64,000 nt of DNA from Arthrobacter methylotrophus (GTDB lineage Bacteria; Actinomycetota; Actinomycetes; Actinomycetales; Micrococcaceae): NCBI RefSeq assembly GCF_039539965.1, contig NZ_BAABED010000001.1, positions 744,001 to 808,000 of the forward strand. The letters run 5' to 3'. Positions 1 through 7,679 of this stretch are shown piece after piece; positions within the stretch are counted from its first letter, which is position 1; each line of letters starts with the position of its first letter. The notes under the pieces are model-generated. The model made no database searches. It had not been told where the DNA came from and saw only the letters and a list, made by a program, of their open reading frames with translations. The translations under genes and the position numbers were made by a program.

Positions 1-1791
1 GCGGATTTGGCGGAGCGCGAAGTGCCTGCCGAATCCGTTGCTGCCGAACTGGATCTCGCTTGGTGGCAATCCGCCCTCGAAGCGATGATCAGCGGCGATG
101 ACTACCTTGCCATGTCCGACGGCGATTCCCTCCGCCGCCTCGAAGCCGAGTACCGTCTCGCGGACCATGCGCACATCGCCAGCGGTGCCGCCCGTTTGCG
201 GTGGAAGCTCTCCGAAATGTGGAGGGCTGGAATCGCGGAACATCCCCGGCAGGCAGAATTGTTGCGGAACCTGATCAAGGATGGTCGCGTTACCCTGTCG
301 GCGCTCAGCGCCCAAGCGCCAGACCTTGTCACGCGGCTGGTTCCCGTGTGGTCAATCAGCCCGTACCTGCTGACGAGCCTTTTGCCGGCCGAGCAGAAAT
401 TCGACGCGGTGGTGATTCTTGATGCCGAGGGCACGTCCCTGCACGCTGTGCTGCCTGCCATAGCCCGAGCCCAGCAAGTGGTTGCCTTCGGCGACGCGAA
501 CGTCGCCAATGCCCGGACGTTCAGTGTGGCGGTGGAGCCTCCCACGGCGGGTGGCATGAGCCAGGACATAGTCGACAGCGCTTTCAGTGCCCTGGCCCGG
601 GTCCTGCCCACGCGGCAGTTGAACTGGGTGTATCGCGCAGTGGATGAAGATCTCGTGCTGCAACTGAGCAAGAACTACTACGATGGTGGCTTGCGTCGGC
701 TTCCGGATGGCCAATCGGTCACAGGGCTGGACCGCTCGGTGGTAGTTGAGTACATTCCGGACGGCACCGGCTTGCCAGGTTCGGACCACGAAGGCGTTGA
801 ATCCGTTGCTGCCGAGGTGAACCGCGTGGTTGATCTGGTTTTTGAACACGCCAGGCTCCGGCCCCGGACCTCGCTGGCAGTGGTCACGGCGAGCCTGAGG
901 CATGCCGCAAGGATCGGCGAGGCCATTAGGCTGCAGTTGCCCAACTATCCGCTGTTGTCGGGTTTCTTCAACGCCGGTTCGGAATCCTTCCGGGTGGTTG
1001 ATTTGGAGCGTGCCCAAGGGCTGGTCCGCGACCACGTCATCTTCTCCCTGGGCTTTGGCCGGACTCCGCATGGCCGGGCGCTGCACAGTTTCGGCCCCCT
1101 GTCCGTTGAAGGCGGCCGCAACAAGTTTGCCTTGGCAATGACCCGCTCGCGGAGATCGCTGCACGTTCTGAGCTGCTTCCGTCCGGAGGATCTGGACCTG
1201 GACAGATTGGCTCATGGAGCCGTCGAATTCCATGAACTCCTTGACCGTGAATTGTCGGGGAACTCGGATCTGGGGACACCTGCCACCAGGGCTGCTGCCA
1301 GCGAGCAAGCCCTCGGTGAGGATCCGTTGGTGGCAGATCTGGGCGAGCGGCTCCGTGCCCGTGGGGCTCGTGTGTGGCACCACTATGACGGGGTCCTGGA
1401 CATCGCTGCCGCGGCCGATCCCGTGCACGCTATTGGGCGTGACGACAGCGAAATGCCCACCCCGGTGGCCATCGAATCGGACGGCACGGAGCGATACCGC
1501 CGCATGAGTGTCAGGGAACGCAGCAGGCTCCGGCCCCAGCTCCTGGAACGCCTCGGTTGGCGGTATATGTCTCTGTGGACCATCGAGGTCTTCACGGACC
1601 CCTCGTCCTGCGCGGACCGCATCGGGGCATACCTTGGGCTGGAGAAGCCGGTGGCGCCCCCGTACCCTGATGTCCAGGATGGCTTCCTGGACATGGATGT
1701 TGAACAATTGGAACTGGATCATCAGGCGGAGCCGGCCCGGGCCAGGCTTGGCGAAACGCACGGCCCCGATTCGGGACTGGCTGCCCCTTAG
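1..1791 (+). CDS. C-terminal part of a large superfamily 1 helicase-like ATPase with an endonuclease-like tail (partial)
   Basis: The reading frame is open from the first base, so the gene begins upstream of the window and only about 595 C-terminal residues are visible. Two regions look like the C-terminal half of a superfamily 1 helicase. One is a Walker-B-like strand, VVILDAEGTSLHAVLPAIAR, followed by QVVAFGD. The other is a motif near residue 380, NKFALAMTRSRRSL, that resembles the helicase motif VI region VALTRAR. The last 130 or so residues (GERLRARGARVWHHYDG, then RLGWRYMSLWTIEVF) resemble the restriction-endonuclease-like tail (MTES_1575 type) of large actinobacterial DUF4011/AAA helicases. 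Its role is probably DNA processing or defence, which is not provable from the fragment. The Walker-B acidic pair reads DAE rather than DEA. Confidence 0.7.
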   Translation, partial: ADLAEREVPAESVAAELDLAWWQSALEAMISGDDYLAMSDGDSLRRLEAEYRLADHAHIASGAARLRWKLSEMWRAGIAEHPRQAELLRNLIKDGRVTLSALSAQAPDLVTRLVPVWSISPYLLTSLLPAEQKFDAVVILDAEGTSLHAVLPAIARAQQVVAFGDANVANARTFSVAVEPPTAGGMSQDIVDSAFSALARVLPTRQLNWVYRAVDEDLVLQLSKNYYDGGLRRLPDGQSVTGLDRSVVVEYIPDGTGLPGSDHEGVESVAAEVNRVVDLVFEHARLRPRTSLAVVTASLRHAARIGEAIRLQLPNYPLLSGFFNAGSESFRVVDLERAQGLVRDHVIFSLGFGRTPHGRALHSFGPLSVEGGRNKFALAMTRSRRSLHVLSCFRPEDLDLDRLAHGAVEFHELLDRELSGNSDLGTPATRAAASEQALGEDPLVADLGERLRARGARVWHHYDGVLDIAAAADPVHAIGRDDSEMPTPVAIESDGTERYRRMSVRERSRLRPQLLERLGWRYMSLWTIEVFTDPSSCADRIGAYLGLEKPVAPPYPDVQDGFLDMDVEQLELDHQAEPARARLGETHGPDSGLAAP

Positions 1792-1800
1792 GAAATCGCA

Positions 1801-2046
1801 ATGCCGGAAAGCAAAGACACTCCAGCTAGGCAAACGCCGGAGACCGGTGCGGATGTGGCGGAATCCGACACGGAGTTGGACAAGCGGGAGAAAACAGAAT
1901 TGGAAGCCACAACGGAGCGGAAACCGGCGGCAGAAGGCATTTTGCCGAAGAAGGCCGCCGAGGATGATCCACGCCGCTGGGGTGATGATCCTGGATATGA
2001 TCATGACGCCTGGCTGAAGGAGCAAAGGCCTCCACACTGGGGCTGA
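1801..2046 (+). CDS. Small charged hypothetical protein
   Basis: This is an 81-residue protein starting at an ATG nine bases after the helicase stop, so it is probably co-transcribed with it. It is highly charged and rich in Glu, Lys, Asp and Thr, with no membrane segment or cysteines. It ends in a Trp/Asp-rich segment (RRWGDDPGYDHDAWLKEQRP) that looks like a conserved C-terminal motif. The rest looks disordered. I do not recognise a function. The short spacing and the ordered tail make a real gene likely. Confidence 0.6.
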   Translation: MPESKDTPARQTPETGADVAESDTELDKREKTELEATTERKPAAEGILPKKAAEDDPRRWGDDPGYDHDAWLKEQRPPHWG

Positions 2047-2085
2047 CGGTCCCGCGATGATCTTGGCAATCCTACGGTGGTCGCC

Positions 2086-2904
2086 CTAGTGGTGGCCATC
2101 ACGATTGACCAACACGAAGAAGAGTTTCCCGCGGGTGGAGGCTCCGGCGAGGATTTCCGCCTGCTGCGGGTTCGCTGCGACAACCACGAGGCCGTCCGAC
2201 TCCTTGGTGCCTAGCCACTGACTGGCCTTGCCTCCCTGTGCGGAGGTCCACAAGACCGGGACTGCCGCGGCCAGGAGTTCGGATTTCTTGCCGGGGCCTC
2301 CGAGTCCGTCCGCGGCGGTGAGTACAACGTTGACCAATTGTCCGGGCGAGACCAGCTGAATTGAAGCGGGATCGGCCATGCGCAGTGGAACGGCCGCGGC
2401 CGCCGGATCGGTGCCGGTCAGCAGGCCCGGACCTAGGATTTGGGCGTCAGTGGGGATCTGCCCTTTCTGGAGGGGTGAGGCCAGCTGTTTTCCCGTATAT
2501 CCAGTACTGGAAGTGAGCGCACCGGACGGAGCTCCACCGGGAAGAACTTCGAGGGGGACGAGGTCGGAATCGACCAAACCGGATCCGGCCGGAAGATCCC
2601 GGGCGGCGGCTAGGACCGTGACCCGCTCTTCCGTGGCAGGAGTGAGTTGATGGACTGCCATTCCGGCGGCGATGCACAGCAGGAGGGCCACCATGAGACG
2701 TCGGTTGCGGTTCAGCCAGCTGCCAAGCCGGCGGGAGATGGAATATCCCGGGGGAGCGCCGCGATGCCAGACCGGCCCGAAGGGAACAGCCGGAACACCA
2801 CGACGAGGGCGGCGTTTCGCAGTGCGGGCGAAAGGTCTATTGCTTGGAACCGAAGTAGATCCCGTAGAACGGGGGTCTTGGGTGACGAACGGCTTTGCTG
2901 GCAT
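2086..2904 (-). CDS. SAF-domain membrane-anchored protein (CpaB/RcpC-like)
   Basis: This is a 272-residue protein. Residues 1-65 form a basic cytoplasmic part. One transmembrane segment follows at about 68-86 (LMVALLLCIAAGMAVHQL), then an extracellular SAF domain beginning VTVLAAARDLPAGSGLVDSD. SAF domains of this kind occur in the CpaB/RcpC pilus-assembly and flagellar FlgA families. No tad/flp pilus genes are next to it, so the pilus role is only a family association. The following gene on the same strand is the FmdB-type zinc ribbon. The start is a putative ATG; a later start nearer the membrane segment is possible. Confidence 0.75.
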   Translation of the reverse strand: MPAKPFVTQDPRSTGSTSVPSNRPFARTAKRRPRRGVPAVPFGPVWHRGAPPGYSISRRLGSWLNRNRRLMVALLLCIAAGMAVHQLTPATEERVTVLAAARDLPAGSGLVDSDLVPLEVLPGGAPSGALTSSTGYTGKQLASPLQKGQIPTDAQILGPGLLTGTDPAAAAVPLRMADPASIQLVSPGQLVNVVLTAADGLGGPGKKSELLAAAVPVLWTSAQGGKASQWLGTKESDGLVVVAANPQQAEILAGASTRGKLFFVLVNRDGHH

Positions 2905-2978
2905 GCCGCCACGCTAACCGCAGCCATGCTCCCGTGGCAGAGCCTAGTTGAGCTATGTGGAAAACCGGCGGCCCGGGG

Positions 2979-3242
2979 TCAGCTCGCGGCGGCAGCAGAA
3001 GCCGATGCCGGAGCCGGGGATGCCGCGGGTGCGGCCGGCGCAGCAGAAACGGTGCTTCCCTTGGAGTCCCGGGAGTCCGTGCGGTAGAAGCCCGATCCCT
3101 TGAAGACGACGCCCACGCTGTTGAATTTCTTGCGCAGCGGTCCTTGGCATTCGGGGCAGTCAGACAGGGAACTGTCCGTGAAAGCCTGAACGATGTCAAA
3201 GGCATGGCCGCAGTCTTTGCAGGCATAAGCATATGTGGGCAC
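2979..3242 (-). CDS. FmdB-type putative regulatory protein with a zinc ribbon
   Basis: This 87-residue protein opens with VPTYAYACKDCGHAFDIVQ and continues with a second CPEC pair, the CxxC...CxxC zinc ribbon of the FmdB/CxxC_CXXC_SSSS family. The C-terminal 30 residues are a low-complexity Ala/Ser/Pro tail. I chose the GTG at 3242 because GGAGGAGG lies directly upstream and the family begins MPTYxYxC; the frame extends upstream but without family similarity. A CIRCE-like inverted repeat sits about 60 bases upstream on the same strand, which suggests HrcA (heat-shock) control. Molecular function is not established for the family. Confidence 0.82.
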   Translation of the reverse strand: MPTYAYACKDCGHAFDIVQAFTDSSLSDCPECQGPLRKKFNSVGVVFKGSGFYRTDSRDSKGSTVSAAPAAPAASPAPASASAAAAS

Positions 3243-3304
3243 TGGTGATCCTCCTCCGGGACGAACTACAGGTCCTGCGCCGCCAAGGTGGATTGCTCCG
3301 TCCA

Positions 3305-3331
3305 TTAGCAGTCCCAGGGCCTGAGTGCTAA
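3305..3331 (-). promoter_or_regulatory. CIRCE-like operator (HrcA binding site) upstream of the zinc-ribbon gene
   Basis: The sequence TTAGCAGTC-N9-GAGTGCTAA matches the CIRCE consensus TTAGCACTC-N9-GAGTGCTAA at 17 of 18 arm positions, with the exact nine-base spacer. On the minus strand a TAGAAT -10-like hexamer abuts the element, so a transcript for the FmdB-type gene would start inside it, the usual CIRCE geometry. HrcA is the known ligand of CIRCE. That it binds here is inferred. Confidence 0.75.
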
Positions 3332-3404
3332 TTCTATCATCCGTCGGAGGGGTCTCTACCAGAACCAGAGACTGTGGGGGAGCAGCCAAATCGCCGAAGC
3401 ACGG

Positions 3405-4010
3405 TCAGCCGGCTGGAGATAGCTGGACGATTCCCCGGGGGGTGAGCGCCGCTGTCACGGGCTTATCGAACGGTTCTGCCGGGATGGCGCCCGCGGGTAG
3501 GACTTCGTGGTCATAGACGACGGCGACAGCCGGCGGACGCTGCCTGTCGGCGTCGAGCTTGTCCAGGAGCCGGTCGTAGTATCCGCCGCCTTGGCCGATG
3601 CGGTTGCCACCCTCGTCAATCGCAGTAGCCGGGAGGAAGATTCCTTTCACATCCTTGACGACGTCACTATCGAACCGTTCGCCCACCGGCTCATCAATGG
3701 GGGCATACCTTGAACGAACAAAAACCGTCTCCGGTGTCCAATACACCCAGCTCAGGCGCCGTTCCGGTTCACAGACAGGAAGAAGGACCCGGTGGCCAGC
3801 GGCATGGAGTGCCGCAAGCAAAGGCATTGTCGGGGGTTCTGCGGCGACCCCGACATAGGCCGCAAAAGTCGCGCGTTCGCCTTGGGCGACGGCATCCGCC
3901 CAAGAGAGGCCATAGCGGGCGATCCCGGCTCCTGCGTCAGCTCGTTGTTGGCCCGTCAGGGTTAGCCGCCGGTTGCGGTTTTCCCGGCGGATGTCGTCTT
4001 TCAAAGTCAC
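3405..4010 (-). CDS. 5-formyltetrahydrofolate cyclo-ligase
   Basis: This 201-residue protein converts 5-formyl-tetrahydrofolate to 5,10-methenyl-tetrahydrofolate with ATP in one-carbon metabolism. Family marks are the basic N-terminus KDDIRRENRNRR, which corresponds to the substrate/ATP-binding region, and the glycine-rich motif GQGGGYYDRLLDKL near residue 140. The length is normal for the family. The proposed start is a GTG. It is divergent from galU, with about 120 bases between the two starts. Confidence 0.9.
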   Translation of the reverse strand: MTLKDDIRRENRNRRLTLTGQQRADAGAGIARYGLSWADAVAQGERATFAAYVGVAAEPPTMPLLAALHAAGHRVLLPVCEPERRLSWVYWTPETVFVRSRYAPIDEPVGERFDSDVVKDVKGIFLPATAIDEGGNRIGQGGGYYDRLLDKLDADRQRPPAVAVVYDHEVLPAGAIPAEPFDKPVTAALTPRGIVQLSPAG

Positions 4011-4131
4011 CTTTTTGCTCCAGTTCTTCCTGCTGTCCGGCTCCTAGGATGCTGAAGGTACGTCCGGTGCTCTTTCGTCCAACAGTGCATCCTTCTGCCC
4101 AATGTCCAGTTCCTTCCGTTAGATTAGTCCG

Positions 4132-5037
4132 GTGACTTCCAAAAACTGCGCCGTCCGCAAGGCTGTTATTCCCGTTGCCGGGCTCGGCACCAGGTTTCTG
4201 CCTGCCACAAAAGCCATGCCCAAGGAGATGCTCCCGGTAGTCGACAAGCCGGCCATCCAATATGTTGTCGAAGAAGCCGTGAGCGTAGGCCTCAATGACA
4301 TCCTCATGATCACGGGCCGCAACAAGCGTGCGTTGGAGGATCACTTCGACCGTGTGCCGGCGTTGGAGGCGACCTTGGAGGCCAAGGGCGACACCACCAA
4401 GCTGGACTCGGTGCAGGCTACCAGCAACCTCGGGGACATTCACTATCTCCGCCAGGGCGATCCCAAGGGGCTGGGGCACGCGGTGTTGCGTGCAAAGCAG
4501 CACGTTGGATACGAACCATTTGCGGTTCTTCTCGGTGACGACCTCATCGACGCCCGGGACACGCTCCTCAGCGACATGATCGAAGTCCAGCACAAGACCG
4601 GGGGATCAGTCGTCGCCCTCATTGAAGTCGAGCCCTCCCAGATCAGCGCCTATGGCTGCGCGGACGTCGAGGATATCGGCGAGGATGGCTACGTCCGCAT
4701 CAAGCAACTTGTCGAAAAGCCGGCCGCAGATGAAGCTCCGTCGAACCTGGCCGTGATTGGTCGCTACGTGCTCCATCCCTCGGTATTCGACGTTCTCGAG
4801 AAGACCGAGCCGGGCCGTGGGGGAGAGATTCAACTGACCGATGCCCTCCAGGTCCTGGCCGCCGGAGACGGCGAAGGTAGCGGCGTCTATGGAGTCGTCT
4901 TCCGTGGCCGCCGGTACGATACCGGAGACAAACTCAGCTACCTCAAAGCCTGCGTCCAGCTTGCGTGCGACAGCGAAGACCTCGGACCCGGCCTGCGTGA
5001 GTGGCTGCCGGGCTTTGCCGCCGGCCTCAGCAAGTAG
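4132..5037 (+). CDS. galU: UTP--glucose-1-phosphate uridylyltransferase
   Basis: This 301-residue nucleotidyltransferase makes UDP-glucose from UTP and glucose-1-phosphate. The N-terminal signature is IPVAGLGTRFLPATKAMPKE, and LPVVDKPAIQYVVEEA follows, both diagnostic of GalU. The later motif VEKPAADEAPSNLAVIGRYV is also typical. The start is a GTG. Only six bases separate its stop from the acetyltransferase gene, so the two are probably co-transcribed. In many Actinobacteria a MoeA-like glp gene lies between galU and the acetyltransferase; it is absent here. Confidence 0.95.
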   Translation: MTSKNCAVRKAVIPVAGLGTRFLPATKAMPKEMLPVVDKPAIQYVVEEAVSVGLNDILMITGRNKRALEDHFDRVPALEATLEAKGDTTKLDSVQATSNLGDIHYLRQGDPKGLGHAVLRAKQHVGYEPFAVLLGDDLIDARDTLLSDMIEVQHKTGGSVVALIEVEPSQISAYGCADVEDIGEDGYVRIKQLVEKPAADEAPSNLAVIGRYVLHPSVFDVLEKTEPGRGGEIQLTDALQVLAAGDGEGSGVYGVVFRGRRYDTGDKLSYLKACVQLACDSEDLGPGLREWLPGFAAGLSK

Positions 5038-5043
5038 CTCACT

Positions 5044-5664
5044 GTGTGGGGGGCGGCCATCTGGCCGGTGACGCTTGAATGTGGCGACCTCATCCTGCGT
5101 CCCATTCATTACCGGGACAAGAAGGAATGGACCGAGGTCCGCTCGCGCAACAGTGACTGGCTTGCCCCTTGGGAAGCGTCAAACCCGGCCCCCGGCGGCA
5201 ATCTGCCGAATTATCGGCAGATGGTGGCGTCCCTTAACGCCCAAGCGCGGCAGGCGAGTGCCCTTCCGTTCGTGATCGCGGAGCGTACCCCAGGATTCCG
5301 TGAGCCCAGGATCGTAGGGCAGTTGACGGTCTCCTCGATCATGTGGGGATCGGCCATGACGGCCACCCTTGGGTATTGGGTAGACCAAGCCCGCGCCGGC
5401 CATGGGATCGCTCCCACCGCAGTTGCCATGGCGACTGACCATTGCTTCGAAGCTCTTGGCTTGCATCGGATGGAGATCAACATCAGGCCGGAAAACGGGC
5501 CGAGCCTCCGCGTTGTCGAAAAGCTTGGATTCCGTGACGAGGGCCGTCGTGAGCGTTTCCTCCACATCAATGGGGCATGGGCGGACCATCGAAGTTTTGC
5601 GCTGACCTCCGAGGAAATCCCCGGTGGCTTGCTCGCTGTGTGGCTTGGACGAGCAAGCAACTAG
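5044..5664 (+). CDS. GNAT family N-acetyltransferase (RimJ-like)
   Basis: This protein of about 206 residues has the RimJ/RimL layout: an N-terminal strand ending in LILRPIHYRDKKEW, a core GYWVDQARAGHGIAPTAVA that matches the acetyl-CoA-binding beta-bulge region, then HRMEINIRPENGPSLRVVEKL, a near-perfect RimJ-type motif. It probably acetylates an N-terminal amino group; the substrate is unknown. It starts at GTG 5044, with a second GTG in frame at 5068 that aligns better with family N-termini. Confidence 0.85.
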   Translation: MWGAAIWPVTLECGDLILRPIHYRDKKEWTEVRSRNSDWLAPWEASNPAPGGNLPNYRQMVASLNAQARQASALPFVIAERTPGFREPRIVGQLTVSSIMWGSAMTATLGYWVDQARAGHGIAPTAVAMATDHCFEALGLHRMEINIRPENGPSLRVVEKLGFRDEGRRERFLHINGAWADHRSFALTSEEIPGGLLAVWLGRASN

Positions 5665-5765
5665 TCCATCTGACTGAATGGGGGTCATAAGTCTATTGAT
5701 TTGCCGACTCTCCGACGACACACCGCGCGCAATGCGGTGGCGCCCGCGTATTTGCTTCTACGGTT

Positions 5766-6710
5766 TTGAATGTGGACTTCCCTCTCAGCAGCTCGGTGAT
5801 ACTGGTGGTTGCTGTTGCGCTGTGGATCGTTTGGGTTGCGCCATACATACTGCGAAATCGCCGCCAGCACATCCAACTAGCGGCCGACGTTCCAGTAGAT
5901 GACAGTGAAAAAGTCGCTCACGAACCGCAAGCCGGGGTGGTTCTGTCAATCGCCCCTCGGCAGGAGAAAGCAATGGAAACCATGCAGAGCACCGCAACCG
6001 CATTGCCCAGGAAGTCGGCCGGCTCCGGTGAACGGCGTGATGCTGCAACGGACGCCGTGGTTTTCAAAATAAGATACGGGCGCTGCGCCCTTGCCCTCGC
6101 AGGTCTTCTCTTGCTGCTCACGGCGGCCGTTTCGGGCGTCCTGCGCCTTCTGGGCCTGGTTTCGGGTTGGCTGCCGTTGGTCTCCCTCGTCGGCACCGTT
6201 GGCGCCGTCTTCCTGCTTCGCCGTCTGGCCATCAGGGACCGCAGGGCGAAGATGAACACAGCCTTCCGCAACGCAATGGGTCCAGTGGTTGAGGCTCCCC
6301 GCGTCAGCACAAAGGCGGCGGACCTCCCGCAGACCAAGATTTTCGACGCGGAAGCCGAAGCGCGCGACGCGAAGCGATTGACCGCCGTCGAGCTTCGTCA
6401 GGCAGCGCTCAACGTTGCTGTTGCCGCTGGCGACCATACGGTCCGGTTTACCGAAGAGTCCAAGGAATCCGAATGGCAGCCGGTCGATGTTCCCAAGCCA
6501 ACTTACGTTGACGCCGCTAAGGCGACGCGGCCAGCACCGGAACCGCTCGATTTGCCTGAGGCTCCCAAGCCGTTGGGCAAGCCGACGTTGAAGCAGTCCG
6601 GCGCGCCGTCCGCGAACCCCTCGATCCAGGGGCCGGTCCAGGCGCAGCACAGCAAGCCCCAGAGCGCCCTCAGCAATCTTGACGACGTCCTGCAACGCCG
6701 CCGGGCATAG
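5766..6710 (+). CDS. SepX/GlpR-like membrane protein (probable cell-division factor)
   Basis: This 314-residue protein has an N-terminal membrane segment ending in WIVWVAPYILRNRRQ, which resembles the start of Streptomyces SepX and corynebacterial GlpR. Two further hydrophobic segments lie near residues 107-130 and 134-155. A long Pro/Ala-rich cytoplasmic tail follows. Position after galU and a rimJ-type gene is the conserved setting of sepX/glpR. In corynebacteria GlpR recruits the MoeA-like protein Glp, which binds FtsZ. Identification rests on position and the N-terminal motif, so it is good but not certain. The start is TTG 5766 or GTG 5772. Confidence 0.65.
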   Translation: MNVDFPLSSSVILVVAVALWIVWVAPYILRNRRQHIQLAADVPVDDSEKVAHEPQAGVVLSIAPRQEKAMETMQSTATALPRKSAGSGERRDAATDAVVFKIRYGRCALALAGLLLLLTAAVSGVLRLLGLVSGWLPLVSLVGTVGAVFLLRRLAIRDRRAKMNTAFRNAMGPVVEAPRVSTKAADLPQTKIFDAEAEARDAKRLTAVELRQAALNVAVAAGDHTVRFTEESKESEWQPVDVPKPTYVDAAKATRPAPEPLDLPEAPKPLGKPTLKQSGAPSANPSIQGPVQAQHSKPQSALSNLDDVLQRRRA

Positions 6711-6716
6711 CTTCCT

Positions 6717-7511
6717 GTGACCACCGTCTGCGTAGCCGGTGGCACGGGACAAGTGGGCCGTGAAGTCGTCCGGTTGGCGCTCGACGCCGGACTTGACGTG
6801 ACGGTGCTGAGTCGCCGCCCGCCGTCGGGCACGTCGCCAGCCCATCACGACGGCGCCCGCTACTTTCAGGCGGACGTCACCACAAGCACCGGGTTGGCGG
6901 AAGCTCTCCAGGGGGCCGACGTCGTGATTGATTGCCTCGAGGGGCAGACCGGCAAGGCGCGCAAGAATTTCGCCGACGGCGGCGCGCAGCTGCTCGCCGC
7001 GGCCACGCGCGCCGGGGTCCGCAAGGCGGTCCTCCTCTCGATCATCAACTGCGACAAGAGCAACGCAGCCTTCTATGTCTCCAAAGCCGACAAGGAGCGG
7101 GTATACGAACGGTCGGCGCTCGAGACCGTGGTTGTGCGGGCCACCCAGTTCCACAGCCTCGTGACGGCCGTCTTCCAGGCGGGAGCGAAAATTCGCCTGA
7201 TTCCTGTCTTCAGGGGCGCGCGCTTCCAAACAATTTCGCCGAGTGATGTGGCCGCCGAGTTGCTGGCGGAGGCACTGGGGGAGACCTCCGCAGAGCGGCA
7301 CCGGACGCGAACCATCGGCGGACCGGACATCCGGAGCATGCGCGAACTCGCCGAAACCTGGCGGAAGCTGACGGGGCATCCCGGATGGATCGTGGAGCTT
7401 CCGTTGCCCGGGTCAATGGGCAAATATCTTCGGAACGGGCTCAATTTGGCCTCGAGCCAACGGACAGGGACCGACACGTTCGAGTCTTGGTTTGGCAAAG
7501 CACGAAGATAG
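6717..7511 (+). CDS. NAD(P)-binding reductase of the NmrA/atypical SDR type
   Basis: This 264-residue Rossmann protein begins TVCVAGGTGQVGREVV, whose GGTGQVG is the glycine-rich dinucleotide site of NmrA-like and atypical short-chain reductases. The catalytic YxxxK of classical SDRs is weak: the region FYVSKADKERVYE carries Y and K in the atypical spacing. The start is a GTG six bases after the SepX-like stop, so the two are probably co-transcribed. The substrate is unknown. Confidence 0.8.
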   Translation: MTTVCVAGGTGQVGREVVRLALDAGLDVTVLSRRPPSGTSPAHHDGARYFQADVTTSTGLAEALQGADVVIDCLEGQTGKARKNFADGGAQLLAAATRAGVRKAVLLSIINCDKSNAAFYVSKADKERVYERSALETVVVRATQFHSLVTAVFQAGAKIRLIPVFRGARFQTISPSDVAAELLAEALGETSAERHRTRTIGGPDIRSMRELAETWRKLTGHPGWIVELPLPGSMGKYLRNGLNLASSQRTGTDTFESWFGKARR

Positions 7512-7549
7512 TTTGTAGCCTAGGGGCACTGGTAACAAACGATTGACCA

Positions 7550-7622
7550 GGGGCTATAGCTCAGTTGGTAGAGCGCTTCGTTCGCATCGAAGAGGTCAGG
7601 AGTTCGAATCTCCTTAGCTCCA
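7550..7622 (+). tRNA. tRNA-Ala (anticodon CGC)
   Basis: A full cloverleaf can be read. The acceptor stem GGGGCTA pairs with TAGCTCC through a G3-U70 wobble, the alanine identity element. The D arm is GCTC-AGTTGGTA-GAGC. The anticodon arm is CTTCG-TTCGCAT-CGAAG with anticodon CGC, and the T arm is AGGAG-TTCGAAT-CTCCT. The discriminator is A. The 3' CCA is not fully encoded (CC then G). Mobile DNA begins within 60 bases downstream, as is common at tRNA genes. Confidence 0.97.
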
Positions 7623-7679
7623 CCGTGAAGGCCCTCCCACCTGCGGCTTGGATTCTAGGGGTCGACTCTTCTATGTCTG

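Noticed and set aside
352..2037. Long open frame on the minus strand opposite the helicase gene
   Set aside because: Its composition is Arg/Pro/Gly/Gln-rich with no domain, and the plus strand encodes a recognisable helicase; it is a codon-bias shadow.
5946..7379. Long minus-strand frame opposite the SepX-like and reductase genes
   Set aside because: No family similarity and no ribosome site; both plus-strand genes are well supported.
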